Position numbers and translations under genes: made by a program
Shown: piece by piece, positions 14,829-24,067 of the stretch
How positions within the stretch are numbered: the first letter of the stretch is position 1
Layout: every line of letters starts with the position of its first letter
Origin: Synechococcus sp. PROS-7-1
GTDB lineage: Bacteria > Cyanobacteriota > Cyanobacteriia > PCC-6307 > Cyanobiaceae
Direction: 5' to 3'
Length of the DNA: 64,000 nt
NCBI RefSeq assembly: GCF_014279795.1
Contig: NZ_CP047945.1
Span: 330,572 to 394,571, forward strand
Notes under the pieces: model-generated
The model's input: the letters and a program-made list of their open reading frames with translations, nothing else
What the model was told of the DNA's origin: nothing
The model's database searches: none

Positions 14829-16307
14829 ATGGGTGACACCCGCTCTGCTGACAAGCCGCTCACAGACCGTCTGCTGCGCAGCTGGACGCGCTGTCGCCGA
14901 CGTGCCTGGCTGGATCGCCATGGAGATAACCAGTTGAGGCTTTACACGGCCCACAGGACGCTTCAGCTCGATGATCAGCAGCGCAGTTTTGTGGCTCTTC
15001 TGGCCAAGAAACCTGGTCATGGACTGCAGGCCTGTGAACAGGGAGAAAGTGGCGTGGTGGGATTGCGGCTGCGCTCCACCACCCGGGATGGTTTCCCTGT
15101 TGAGGCTCACCCTGCTCTTCTTCAGCGTCGAGAGGGGGCTAGCCGTTGGGGACGTTTTGTCTACCGACCTGTTCTGGCACGGCAGGGGCGACGGCTGACG
15201 CGTGAACACAGGCTGCAACTGGCTCTGGCCGGGCGTCTGCTCGAACGCCTCCAGCAGGCGCCTGTCATCGATGGCCTTGCTCTGGCTGGCTCCGGCCGAC
15301 GCCTCGAGCGGGAAACCGTGCCGCTTGGCGGCGGACTTCAGCATCAACTTGATGAGTCTCTCTCCAAGCTCGCGGCAGATCTGAGTCGCCCCACTCCGCC
15401 GGCTCTGGCGGCGGACCGACGCAAATGCACGTTGTGCTCATGGCGTGGCGTGTGCAATGCCGACGCTGCTCGTGAAGGCCATCTCAGTGAAGTGAGCGGC
15501 ATCGGTGCCAAACGCCGAGAGATGCTGATGGAGCTCGGCATTGATGGCCTGGCGGCTCTGGCCGACGCCGATCCGGAGCGGTTGGCGCTGCAGCTCGAGC
15601 GATTTGGTGAGCAGCATGGTGCTGTGGCGGCACCTCTGGTGGCTCAGGCACGGGCCCAACGCGATGGATGTGCAGAGCCACTGGCTGCACCACCAGCCCT
15701 TCCGGAACTGGCTGAAGCGCCTGGGGTGCTGTTGTATGACATTGAATCCGATCCCGATGCCCGCGACGATTTCCTGCATGGATTCGTGCGCTTGCCAAGA
15801 GGGCTTGATGGTCGCTGGGATCTCTCACTGGCGACCTATCAGCCTTTGCTGGCGCTGCAGGAGCATGGGGAGGGGGCTTGTTGGACGCGTCTCCAGCGGA
15901 TGCTGGGGCGTTACCCCGATTGGCCCGTGCTCCATTACGGAGAAACCGAATCCCTGGCGCTGCGTCGTATGGCCCAGCGTCAGGGGATTGGGGATGCGGA
16001 GCTGATGGCGTTGCGACGTCGGCTGGTGGATGTTCACGAGAGATTGCGCCGTCATTGGCGCCTGCCGCTGAACAGCTACGGGCTCAAGACCGTGGCCGAC
16101 TGGCTCGGCTTCCGCTGGGGACAGGCTGGAGTGGATGGTGCCAGGGCACTGCTTTGGTGGCGGCAGTGGCGGGGAACCGGCCTGGGGGACCGGGGCCACG
16201 TGCAGGCTTTGCGCTGGATTTTTGCCTACAACCGGGATGACGGCCTGGCGACCTGGGCGGTGGCCGCCTGGCTGTTGGCGCAAGACGAAACGAAGCGGAA
16301 GGGTTAA
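14829..16307 (+). CDS. TM0106-type RecB-like/DEDD exonuclease with a degraded RecB site
   Basis: A 492-residue three-part protein. Residues 1-215 resemble the RecB/Cas4-type nuclease domain: four cysteines (22, 200, 203, 209) fit an iron-sulfur cluster, but the expected metal-binding D and E-x-K residues are not visible (around 94 and 115-117 the sequence is H-P and V-L-A-R). Residues 219-255 form a helix-hairpin-helix (V-S-G-I-G-A-K-R). Residues 300-490 are a DEDD-type exonuclease with D304-I-E306, a later V-D-V-H-E and a C-terminal Y-N-R-D-D. DNA or RNA 3'-5' exonuclease activity is inferred from the last domain. Confidence 0.75.
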   Translation: MGDTRSADKPLTDRLLRSWTRCRRRAWLDRHGDNQLRLYTAHRTLQLDDQQRSFVALLAKKPGHGLQACEQGESGVVGLRLRSTTRDGFPVEAHPALLQRREGASRWGRFVYRPVLARQGRRLTREHRLQLALAGRLLERLQQAPVIDGLALAGSGRRLERETVPLGGGLQHQLDESLSKLAADLSRPTPPALAADRRKCTLCSWRGVCNADAAREGHLSEVSGIGAKRREMLMELGIDGLAALADADPERLALQLERFGEQHGAVAAPLVAQARAQRDGCAEPLAAPPALPELAEAPGVLLYDIESDPDARDDFLHGFVRLPRGLDGRWDLSLATYQPLLALQEHGEGACWTRLQRMLGRYPDWPVLHYGETESLALRRMAQRQGIGDAELMALRRRLVDVHERLRRHWRLPLNSYGLKTVADWLGFRWGQAGVDGARALLWWRQWRGTGLGDRGHVQALRWIFAYNRDDGLATWAVAAWLLAQDETKRKG

Positions 16308-17170
16308 CCCCCGCTTGGTGGTTCTTGAAAGGCTCCGGGGCGCTGCACGGTCACCGTCAATGGATGGGGCCGGGACTCCGTGGATTCGGTGTGCAGGGAT
16401 GTGGCCTCGAGTGCTTGGCGGCGGATTAGAGCTAAGCCATGCCGAGGTTCGCTCCCGTCGGGATCAGCAACGCTGGTGATGCGTCCGGCGCGTTCACCGT
16501 TCAGGGTCAGCCCATCCCCTGGCTTGAGCTCTGCGGCCTCTGGATCGGCGCATTGCCAGCAGCGCAACTGCTGTTTCACTGCACCGCGAGATCCCAGTTT
16601 GGCCAGGGTTTCTTGGCCCAGATAGCACCCCTTCTCGAGGTTCACCCACCCCGCCAGGCCCAGCTCAAAAGGATTGGTGTCGCCATTGATCTCTTCGGCG
16701 CCGAGGGGCCAGCCTTGCCAAAGCCGCCAGCGCTCAAGGTCGGCCGCGCTGCACGCTCGCATTCGACCCCACGGCGGAGGAGGGACGGCGGCGTCATCGA
16801 GCCACAGCACGGTCTCCACACCTGCTATCTGGTCGCTGTTCAGGTGCTGCAGGCGCCGTTGTTGTCGCGGCGCACCAAGCCTGACGCGGTCCGCTGGGAA
16901 GATCACCCGATCCAGGCCTATGGCTAGCTGGTCAGCGTCGCCGTTGAGCACCAGCACATCGGCGCCTTGATCGTCGAGGCGGAGCTCCAGCAGCGCCTGC
17001 ACCCGGCCCGTGGCATTCAGCCAGCACGCTTGAATCAATTGCCCTGAGGGTGTTCCCTCCACCTTGGCGCTCGTTTGGCCGTTCAGGAATCTTGCGCAGC
17101 CCGAACCCTCGAGTCGGACGACATCAAAGTGTGAGTCCCAGAGGAGGGCTTGTGGTTTCGATCCATCCAT
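16304..17170 (-). CDS. ygfZ: Folate-binding YgfZ/GcvT-like protein
   Basis: A roughly 288-residue tetrahydrofolate-binding protein of the YgfZ/IBA57 family, which assists assembly or repair of some iron-sulfur enzymes. The family signature K-G-C-Y-L-G-Q-E is present. ATG 17170 is preferred over the TTG at 17176 because it sits 2 nt after the pyrE stop and gives the usual short N-terminus. It overlaps the convergent nuclease gene by 4 bp. Confidence 0.88.
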   Translation of the reverse strand: MDGSKPQALLWDSHFDVVRLEGSGCARFLNGQTSAKVEGTPSGQLIQACWLNATGRVQALLELRLDDQGADVLVLNGDADQLAIGLDRVIFPADRVRLGAPRQQRRLQHLNSDQIAGVETVLWLDDAAVPPPPWGRMRACSAADLERWRLWQGWPLGAEEINGDTNPFELGLAGWVNLEKGCYLGQETLAKLGSRGAVKQQLRCWQCADPEAAELKPGDGLTLNGERAGRITSVADPDGSEPRHGLALIRRQALEATSLHTESTESRPHPLTVTVQRPGAFQEPPSGG

Positions 17171-17172
17171 CG

Positions 17173-17754
17173 TCAAGCCGTTAGCTCCTTGGCGCGGGTT
17201 GCCACCTGGTCCAGTTTGAACAGGCTGACCAGCTCGAGATCGGCCGCGGCCATCGCGGCGTTGCCCCCTTCCTCACGATCCACAATCGTCACAACCCGGC
17301 CCACGCTGTACCCCGCCTCACGGAGCTGCTGCACGGCTTTGATTGATGAGCCACCGGTGGTGACGACATCTTCCAGCACCGTGACGCGGGCGCCTGGTGC
17401 GGGCAAAGGCCCCTCGAGCCAGGCCCCAGTGCCATGGCCCTTCGCCTGTTTACGCACGATCAGGGCATCGAGTGCACGACCTTGCTGCGCGGCCGCCATC
17501 GCCACACCGCTCACCAAGGGATCAGCACCGAGGGTGAGTCCCCCCACGGCCACGGCCTCCACGTCCACCAGCGCGAGCATCGCCGGACTCAGCAGGGCCA
17601 GGCCGCTGCCACTGAGAGCGACGGGCTTGCAGTTCACGTAATGGTTGCTGCTGCGGCCAGAGGCCAGGGTGAAGTCTCCAAACCGATAGGCCTCCCGCGC
17701 CAGGCGGTCGAGAAGAACATCGCGATCCATGGATGGGTCGGAACGATCGGTCAT
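17173..17754 (-). CDS. pyrE: Orotate phosphoribosyltransferase
   Basis: The fifth step of UMP synthesis. Motifs: F-T-L-A-S-G-R-x-S-N-H-Y-V-N-C-K near the N-terminus and the PRPP-binding [11 protein letters not shown] loop. About 193 residues from ATG 17754; GTG 17769 would add five residues. It is directly upstream of ygfZ, probably co-transcribed. Confidence 0.94.
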   Translation of the reverse strand: MTDRSDPSMDRDVLLDRLAREAYRFGDFTLASGRSSNHYVNCKPVALSGSGLALLSPAMLALVDVEAVAVGGLTLGADPLVSGVAMAAAQQGRALDALIVRKQAKGHGTGAWLEGPLPAPGARVTVLEDVVTTGGSSIKAVQQLREAGYSVGRVVTIVDREEGGNAAMAAADLELVSLFKLDQVATRAKELTA

Positions 17755-17813
17755 GGGGGGCTGGTGCACGGCGAATCCTCTGCCTAGTTTGCGCGCAGAG
17801 TTGCCTTCGTTCT

Positions 17814-18335
17814 GTGGCCAGGCGTCGCCCCAGCCCCTTGCTTCTGTTCATTCCTCTGGCCCTGTGTCCCAAAGGACTGGCCAGGCCGATGGTCTGCACC
17901 ACCACATTGGAAGCACCTGCAGGGATCTCGGCTCCGGCTGAAGGCGTCGCCCAGCCTGTGGAGGTGACCCGCTGTGCTCCTGTGGAGACCACCGAAGCCC
18001 TGATCGAGCGTCGTTTTTACACCTGGACGTCGTCCTATGCCCGAGGGGTCGATCTTCTCCACCAGGTCACTGATTTGTTCGGAATCGCCCTGGCTGGGTC
18101 CGATGGCCAACGATTGATGGGTCTGGGATTCCCCGATCAGACCATCATCTGGGACGGATCCGCTCTGCAGAACACCACCCGGATCCTGCTTGAAGAGCAG
18201 AGCGCACCGATTCCCTGGCGCACGGTTGATTTGTCCAATGGATTTGGCAGCAGCCTGGCTGAGGAGATGCAGCAGCCCGAGCCCGTAGTCCAGCCGTCAC
18301 CAGACCCCTTTCCTGCTGTTCGGGCTCTGTGGTAA
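17814..18335 (+). CDS. Conserved hypothetical secreted protein
   Basis: About 173 residues. GTG 17814 yields an R-R-R-rich N-terminus, a hydrophobic L-L-L-F-I-P-L-A-L segment and a possible cleavage site near 23-24, so export is likely. The mature part has a Y[11 protein letters not shown] helix and a [11 protein letters not shown] segment but no family I recognise. The frame stays open back to 17733. It is divergent from pyrE and ends 12 bp before the tRNA. Function unknown; probably restricted to picocyanobacteria. Confidence 0.6.
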   Translation: MARRRPSPLLLFIPLALCPKGLARPMVCTTTLEAPAGISAPAEGVAQPVEVTRCAPVETTEALIERRFYTWTSSYARGVDLLHQVTDLFGIALAGSDGQRLMGLGFPDQTIIWDGSALQNTTRILLEEQSAPIPWRTVDLSNGFGSSLAEEMQQPEPVVQPSPDPFPAVRALW

Positions 18336-18347
18336 GACCTCGGTTGC

Positions 18348-18420
18348 GGGGGTCTAGCAATCTGGTGAATGCAGCGAACTCATAATTCGCCTAAGGCGAG
18401 TTCGATCCTCGCGACCCCCA
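18348..18420 (+). tRNA. tRNA with CAU anticodon (probably tRNA-Ile2, possibly Met)
   Basis: A 73-nt cloverleaf. Acceptor GGGGGTC (18348-18354) pairs with GACCCCC (18413-18419), discriminator A, no encoded CCA. The anticodon stem GCGAA/TTCGC holds loop CTCATAA, anticodon CAT, and the T arm is GCGAG-TTCGATC-CTCGC. The D stem is only three strong pairs. The CTCATAA loop and overall pattern resemble plastid trnI-CAU, whose C34 is modified to lysidine, more than elongator tRNA-Met, but identity needs a model search. Confidence 0.85.
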
Positions 18421-18433
18421 TCCCCTCCCCCGA

Positions 18434-19741
18434 ATGCGCCCCTTTCTGCTGATCGCGCTGCTGGTTCTACCGGCTCTGTTTTCGGCAGCCGAGGTGGCAT
18501 TGCTGAGACTCCGGCCCAGTCAGGTGCAGGAGTTCAGCGAGCAAGGTCGGCCCGGTGCTCAGGCGTTGCAGAGGCTGCAGCGGCGCTTGCCAACAGCGCT
18601 GCTCATGACCCAGTTCGGTACGTCGCTGTCGCTTGTGGCGCTCGGCTGGACAGGTCGGGGCTTCGGTCAGCGCTGGTGGCCCCTGGATATGCCTTCCGGT
18701 CGTTGGTGGGATCTGGCCTGGTTCCTTGTGCTGGTGGTGATGGCCACCCTGGTCGCTGGGATGTTGCCCCGGGCTTGGGTGCTCAGTCGCCCCGAACGGG
18801 CGGCGCTGCAGCTGGGGCCAGTGCTGGAGGGCGCGATCCGGGCATTGCAGCCCCTTCTCACGCTCCTCAACGGTCTGGCCAGCCTTCTTCTTCGTCTCGT
18901 CGGCCTCAGTCAACGCTGGGGCGCCACCGTTTCGGTGCTGTCGGCCAGTGAGCTGGAAACCTTGATCGAAAGCGGCGGTGTGACAGGGCTCAAGCCCGAT
19001 GAGCGCAACATCCTTGAGGGTGTGTTCGCTTTGCGCGATACCCAGGTGCGGGAGGTGATGGTGCCCCGCTCTGGGATGGTCACCCTGCCGGTTGAGGTGC
19101 GCTTCGCTGGGCTGATGGAGGCGGTGCATCGCACCCGTCATGCTCGTTTTCCCGTGATCGGTCAATCGCTTGATGACGTTCGTGGTGTTCTCGATCTCAG
19201 GCGCCTAGCCGAACCGATCGCCCGGGGAGAACTGAAGGAAGACTCTTCGTTAGAGCCTTACCTGATGCCTGCTGAAACCGTTCTGGAAACCAGCAACCTT
19301 GCTGACCTCTTGGCGATCATCCGTTCCGGTCATCCCTTGCTTTTGGTGGTGGATGAACATGGCGGTACCGAGGGACTGGTTACCGCTGCCGATCTCAACG
19401 GCGAAATCGTTGGCGATGAGCCTGCCGAGGAGAGCGACGAACCTGATCTTCAGGCGGTGGAAGGCCAACCGGGAGCCTGGCTTGTTGCCGGCGATCTGGA
19501 GATCTTCGAGCTCAACCGCCAGCTCTCTCTGGATTTGCCAGAGGCCAGTGATCACCACACCCTTGCCGGCTTCCTCCTGGAAAAACTCCAGCACATCCCT
19601 TCCCCCGGCGAAGCTCTGCGCCATGACGGTGTTCAGTTCGAGATCTTCGCCATGGCGGGACCTCGGATTGTGCGCGTGCGTCTGATGCTGCCGGACCAGG
19701 AGGTCGCCACCCAGGACTCTCCCAATTCAGAAGAGCCGTAA
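18434..19741 (+). CDS. CNNM/CorC (HlyC)-type membrane protein
   Basis: A 435-residue protein with the standard order: an N-terminal CNNM (DUF21) domain of about four membrane helices (1-170), a CBS pair (about 205-330, with V-M-V-P-R-S and G-G-T-E-G-L-V) and a C-terminal CorC/HlyC FAD-like domain that includes W-L-V-A-G-D-L. The family is linked to divalent cation (Mg2+, Co2+) efflux or homeostasis; 'hemolysin' labels are historical. It begins 14 bp after the tRNA. Confidence 0.9.
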   Translation: MRPFLLIALLVLPALFSAAEVALLRLRPSQVQEFSEQGRPGAQALQRLQRRLPTALLMTQFGTSLSLVALGWTGRGFGQRWWPLDMPSGRWWDLAWFLVLVVMATLVAGMLPRAWVLSRPERAALQLGPVLEGAIRALQPLLTLLNGLASLLLRLVGLSQRWGATVSVLSASELETLIESGGVTGLKPDERNILEGVFALRDTQVREVMVPRSGMVTLPVEVRFAGLMEAVHRTRHARFPVIGQSLDDVRGVLDLRRLAEPIARGELKEDSSLEPYLMPAETVLETSNLADLLAIIRSGHPLLLVVDEHGGTEGLVTAADLNGEIVGDEPAEESDEPDLQAVEGQPGAWLVAGDLEIFELNRQLSLDLPEASDHHTLAGFLLEKLQHIPSPGEALRHDGVQFEIFAMAGPRIVRVRLMLPDQEVATQDSPNSEEP

Positions 19742-19802
19742 TTCCGTTTCACTAACCGCCGCGTCGATCACCGATAATCAGCGCGTTCGCGCAGGCTCGC
19801 TG

Positions 19803-20807
19803 ATGACCGACACCATGGTTCCGGTGAAGGTCGGCGTGATCGGCATCGGCAACATGGGCTGGCACCATGCCCGCGTTCTCAGCCTTCTGAAAGACGCTGA
19901 TCTGATCGGTGTGGCTGATCCGGATTCCGCCCGTGGGAGTTTGGCCAGAGAGCAGTTCGGATGTCGCTGGTTCGCTGATTACCGCGACATGCTCGCTGAG
20001 GTCGAGGCCGTTTGCATTGCTGTTCCGACCCTGCTCCATCACTCCGTGGGTCTGGCTTGCCTGGAAGCTGGTCTGCACGTTCTGATTGAAAAGCCCATCG
20101 CGGCAAGTCAGGAGGAGGCTGCTGCTCTGATTGATGCCGCCAGCCGAGGTGGCCGTCTGCTTCAGGTTGGACATATTGAGCGCTTTAACCCTGCTTTCCG
20201 GGAGCTCACCAAAGTGGTGGCCAATGAGGAGGTTGTGGTGTTGGAGGCACGCCGTCACAGTCCCCATGCCGACCGCGCCAATGATGTGTCCGTGGTTTTG
20301 GATCTGATGATTCACGATCTCGACCTTGTGCTGGAACTGGCCGGCTCATCGGTGGTGCATCTGGCTGCGGCCGGTGGTCGCAGCTCGGCAGGCCCGATTG
20401 ACTATGTGAATGCCACGCTGGGTTTCGACAATGGTGTGGTGGCCAGTCTCACGGCCAGCAAGATGAGTCATCGCAAGATCAGAAGCCTCAGCGCGCACTG
20501 CCGCTCGAGTCTGGTGGAGACGGATTTTCTCAATCACAACCTGCACATCCACCGGCGTGCCCATGAGTGGTACTCGGCTGACCACGGTGAATTGCTTTAC
20601 AGAAACGACGGGTTCATCGAGGAGGTGAGCACCACGTCCATCGAACCCCTCTACGCCGAGCTCGAGCATTTCCTTCAGTGCGTGCGCGGCCGGGAGACGC
20701 CTGCAGTGGATGGGCAACAGGCTTCCAGGGCTCTGCGGTTGGCTGATCTGATTGAGCAGGCAGTGGAACAGCCTGGCGTTGGCATTCCGCTTGAGGCGCC
20801 GATCTGA
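19803..20807 (+). CDS. Gfo/Idh/MocA-family NAD(P)-dependent oxidoreductase
   Basis: A 334-residue sugar-type dehydrogenase. N-terminal Rossmann fold with V-I-G-I-G-N-M-G near 12-19; the conserved E-K-P-I-A at the nucleotide-binding edge (Lys is the usual catalytic residue); then a C-terminal alpha/beta domain with D-L-M-I-H-D-L-D. Substrate unknown; neighbouring polysaccharide genes (WecG-type transferase) make a nucleotide- or sugar-modifying role plausible. Confidence 0.87.
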   Translation: MTDTMVPVKVGVIGIGNMGWHHARVLSLLKDADLIGVADPDSARGSLAREQFGCRWFADYRDMLAEVEAVCIAVPTLLHHSVGLACLEAGLHVLIEKPIAASQEEAAALIDAASRGGRLLQVGHIERFNPAFRELTKVVANEEVVVLEARRHSPHADRANDVSVVLDLMIHDLDLVLELAGSSVVHLAAAGGRSSAGPIDYVNATLGFDNGVVASLTASKMSHRKIRSLSAHCRSSLVETDFLNHNLHIHRRAHEWYSADHGELLYRNDGFIEEVSTTSIEPLYAELEHFLQCVRGRETPAVDGQQASRALRLADLIEQAVEQPGVGIPLEAPI

Positions 20808-20832
20808 GTCGGGTCACTCGTGCCTCAGGGTT

Positions 20833-23800
20833 TCAGTTGAGAGTGTCCTGATCGGCGAGCTGACGCAGGGCCTCGATCTGCCAGTGCCGGCAGAGGGCAG
20901 GGGATGAGCGGTAAAACTGATCCCACGCACTGGCTTTGTGTTGGGCGTAATCAGCTTCGCTCACGTCGGGGTGGGTGGCGTGCCATCCAACGCGAACCGC
21001 ATGGCCGATCACGACGTCCAGAGCGATGTCGTCGTCGATCTGGATCCTAGGATTGGCGGTCGCAAAAGCCATCAGTGAGAGCAGGGTTTCCGTGCAAAGT
21101 TGCCGGTACTCGGGAGCGGTGATTCGGCTCAGAAGATGTTCAACTTGGATCGCGAAGTTGCGCTCGCCGGGGGTTTTCTCCAACAGAAGGGCGCTGGTCA
21201 GCCGATTGCGGCGTTCAAGTTTGTCACCAATCACCAGACCCCGGCAGTGGTGCAGAAGCGACCAGATGCCTGCATAAAACTCCTTGGGGACCTGCTGGAG
21301 GGAGCCCAGACGAATGCGGTGTTGGAGCCAGTCGTTGCCACCGGGGCCGGCTTCAAGGGGTTCCGGCACACTCCATTGCACCGTCCCGCGCACATGCAGC
21401 AACTCCCGCCGCTGCAAGGCGTCGCGGGCGTGATCGACATCCTCCAACACCGTGCGTAGCCGTTGGCCAAGGCGGTGCGGCGGTTCATCACACACGGCTT
21501 CGAAGGCTTCGTCCTGGCTGAGTTGTCGTTCAGCAGCAAGCTCTGATGTGAGCAGCAGCAGCAACTGCCCCAGCTGGAAGGTCAGAGAACCTCGGATCAT
21601 GTCCGGTTCGCGTCGTGCGATTCCGTCGAGCGCCAGCAAGAGTTCCTGCTGCAGCATCCACTCGCGACCATCACTGCCGCATGTTTGCTCGATCAGGGCT
21701 GCAATCGCCTGGCTGGACACGGGAGTGCTTAGTCGTGAGGCCTTGGTGTAATTCCGTCCAACCACCACCTGCTTTTGCCGGCTGAGCAGGTCGATGAGTG
21801 CGTCGTCCAGCTGCGGGTGAATGAGTCCCATGGCGCCGGCGCAGCGACGGGCCACGTTCCAGTCCTCCTGCTGCAGCCCCCGTCTGTAAATCTCCTCAAG
21901 CAGCGTTTTGATCTCCACCGGCGCACCCTGAGGGCCGCTCAGGATCGACGCGCTCCCCAGCTTGCGCGAGAGCAACTCCAGCACTTCGGCCTGCTCGCGC
22001 AGGGAGTTGCTGGACCAGATGCGCCGCCGCAGCTCCTCCAACGATGTGTCGTCCAGCTCCTGTTCCTGAGCAGCGGTGAGGTCACTCAGATCCGTTGAGG
22101 CCTTCAGCAGTTGCTTGGCATTGGCCGCGGCTGTCAGGTTCGAGGTCCCTGGCGATCCCGGCAGTTCATGCCACTGGGCGCGGGCCGCCAGGGTTTCCAG
22201 ATTGGCGAACTCCACGCGGACGTCTTCTACGCAACCACTGCGGAGACGCTCAGTGAGGGCGAGCAGATGGCTGTCACCCCGCTCCAGCAAGGAGGCTTGC
22301 ACCGGAATCAAGAGCAGGGGTGAGCCAGGCCCTTGCCAGTGCCTCTGCAGGAGATGCAGCTCGTTCACCACACTGTCCACCAGGTGTCTGGGGTCGTGAC
22401 TGAGGTAAAATGTCCCCTCTTCAAGAACGGCGGGCAGAAAGGCCAGCTGCCTGTCACCCAGTCGATAGAGCCTGGCACTGGCAGCCGTCTCAGGCCTCAC
22501 AGCTGGATGACCGCTCAGGCCGAGAGCCTCGTCCACGCCGACAGCGCCCAGGTGTTGGCGCAGGGCATCAGAGCTCAGAACTTCGATCCCTGCAGTCTCT
22601 GAATCGCTGACCGGAAGGCCCAGCTCCTTCAGCCGCGAGGCCACGCTGGACTCGTTCGGGACGAGGCAGACCAGCACCGACTCAGCGCCAAGAACGGAGG
22701 GCAGACGTCGGCCGCAGGGATCGAGGTCTGCCGCCTCGATCAGCCCATCCATCAGCATCTCTCCGAGCCAGGCCAGGCTCTGCGTCCAAAGCAGGGGGAC
22801 ATTGTCATTGGCGATCCGTTTCTGGCTCCCGGGCACTTGGCGTTCGCGCTCCAGGGCTTCTGCAGGAACCAGGTACAGCTCCGGGTAGAGCATCTGCCCG
22901 TTGCGTTCCACGCGCAGAGCTTCGAGGCGATGGCGCCACTGTCTGGCTTCATCCCAGCGCTCCTCAAAACAGGCGGTGACCAGTTCATAGGCCAAGAACA
23001 GGGGCCACTCCGACTCGACCCCTTCAAACGTGGCCAGTTCATCGCATTCGTAGTGCAGTCGGGTGATGTCTTCCACCACGGTTTGGTGGCCGTCGCGCCG
23101 AAAGCGCTTGTACCCGTAGAGACCGCCCAGCTCCCTGCGGATGCGTCGGGCCGTGCGTTCAACGAGCTCAGGATCCTCGAGAGCCCAGGCGGGATAGCCG
23201 ATCACCGAAAGGCAGGCGCTGTCCACCTCTTTGCTGGCGGATTCGCGAGGGAGAAGCCCTTGCAGCGCTCGCCGGAGACGCACCACCGCACCAGGGGGGA
23301 TCAGCACGGTCACGCTGCCATCGCCGTGTGCGGCGAAGAGATCCACGCCGTCCAGGGCCTCTAGAGCCGCCTTCGCCATGCCGATCGAGCTGGCATTGCG
23401 TTCTGGCAGTCCGTGGTTGCCCTTGTCTCCCCGTTCCCAGATGCCGTAATCGGGGGTCTGGTAAGCCCGGGCGACGTAATAAACCAGGTTCTGAATGAAG
23501 GCCGCCTCATGGCGGTTGTGGATCACGGCCAGGCCACTGCGGCTCAACTGGGCCAGTTGGAGCAGAAAGAGTGATGTGGCATCCAGCTGGAGGTGCCCCC
23601 AGCCGTCATCGGGCACCACCGGTTCACCATTGCGGCTGTCGTACTTGGCATGGAGTGCATCCAGCGGATCCAGGCTTTGCTTGAAGCGTTCAACCTTTTG
23701 CGCCTGCCGCATCATTGCGCTGAGCAGTCCGCGCATGAGGTCAACCACCCGCTGCTCCAGTTCCCAGCTGCGTTGGCATGGACCGAGGAGTTTGCGGTGG

Positions 23801-24018
23801 GCAATCGCCAGTCCCCAAACGCACTGGATCGAGTACACGCAGTCGCGAACCCAGGCATCGCCGTAGTTGCCGTGAACGGTGTGGGCTGTGCTCGCAGGAA
23901 GGAGTCCGCTGAGAGGGTTCTGCCGTTGCAAGACCACAGCTTCAATGGCGCTGTCCAGGTGCTGCAACTGGGCCAGCTTCTCTTGCTCATTCCCGGCAAC
24001 CGGATGGGACAGAACCAT
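20833..24018 (-). CDS. Phosphorylase-kinase alpha/beta-like GH15-domain protein
   Basis: About 1061 residues from ATG 24018. The reading frame is open to 24162, but that would overlap the divergent glycosyltransferase start, so the longer form is less likely. The N-terminal half resembles the glucoamylase-like domain of eukaryotic phosphorylase kinase alpha subunits: Y-G-D-A-W-V-R-D-C-V-Y-S, L-D-A-L-H-A-K-Y, D-D-G-W-G-H-L-Q-L-D-A-T-S, G-I-W-E-R-G-D-K and N-A-S-S-I-G-M-A-K-A-A-L-E-A-L-D. Similarity continues through a W-P-L-F and L-L-P-x-L-like middle region, so this is a full-length relative and not only a GH15 domain. Role in cyanobacterial glycogen or sugar metabolism is unproven. Confidence 0.82.
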   Translation of the reverse strand: MVLSHPVAGNEQEKLAQLQHLDSAIEAVVLQRQNPLSGLLPASTAHTVHGNYGDAWVRDCVYSIQCVWGLAIAHRKLLGPCQRSWELEQRVVDLMRGLLSAMMRQAQKVERFKQSLDPLDALHAKYDSRNGEPVVPDDGWGHLQLDATSLFLLQLAQLSRSGLAVIHNRHEAAFIQNLVYYVARAYQTPDYGIWERGDKGNHGLPERNASSIGMAKAALEALDGVDLFAAHGDGSVTVLIPPGAVVRLRRALQGLLPRESASKEVDSACLSVIGYPAWALEDPELVERTARRIRRELGGLYGYKRFRRDGHQTVVEDITRLHYECDELATFEGVESEWPLFLAYELVTACFEERWDEARQWRHRLEALRVERNGQMLYPELYLVPAEALERERQVPGSQKRIANDNVPLLWTQSLAWLGEMLMDGLIEAADLDPCGRRLPSVLGAESVLVCLVPNESSVASRLKELGLPVSDSETAGIEVLSSDALRQHLGAVGVDEALGLSGHPAVRPETAASARLYRLGDRQLAFLPAVLEEGTFYLSHDPRHLVDSVVNELHLLQRHWQGPGSPLLLIPVQASLLERGDSHLLALTERLRSGCVEDVRVEFANLETLAARAQWHELPGSPGTSNLTAAANAKQLLKASTDLSDLTAAQEQELDDTSLEELRRRIWSSNSLREQAEVLELLSRKLGSASILSGPQGAPVEIKTLLEEIYRRGLQQEDWNVARRCAGAMGLIHPQLDDALIDLLSRQKQVVVGRNYTKASRLSTPVSSQAIAALIEQTCGSDGREWMLQQELLLALDGIARREPDMIRGSLTFQLGQLLLLLTSELAAERQLSQDEAFEAVCDEPPHRLGQRLRTVLEDVDHARDALQRRELLHVRGTVQWSVPEPLEAGPGGNDWLQHRIRLGSLQQVPKEFYAGIWSLLHHCRGLVIGDKLERRNRLTSALLLEKTPGERNFAIQVEHLLSRITAPEYRQLCTETLLSLMAFATANPRIQIDDDIALDVVIGHAVRVGWHATHPDVSEADYAQHKASAWDQFYRSSPALCRHWQIEALRQLADQDTLN

Positions 24019-24067
24019 GGCCTCTCGTTCGACCGGACTTAGATTCTCTCTCGGAGCCGTTTCGGAG

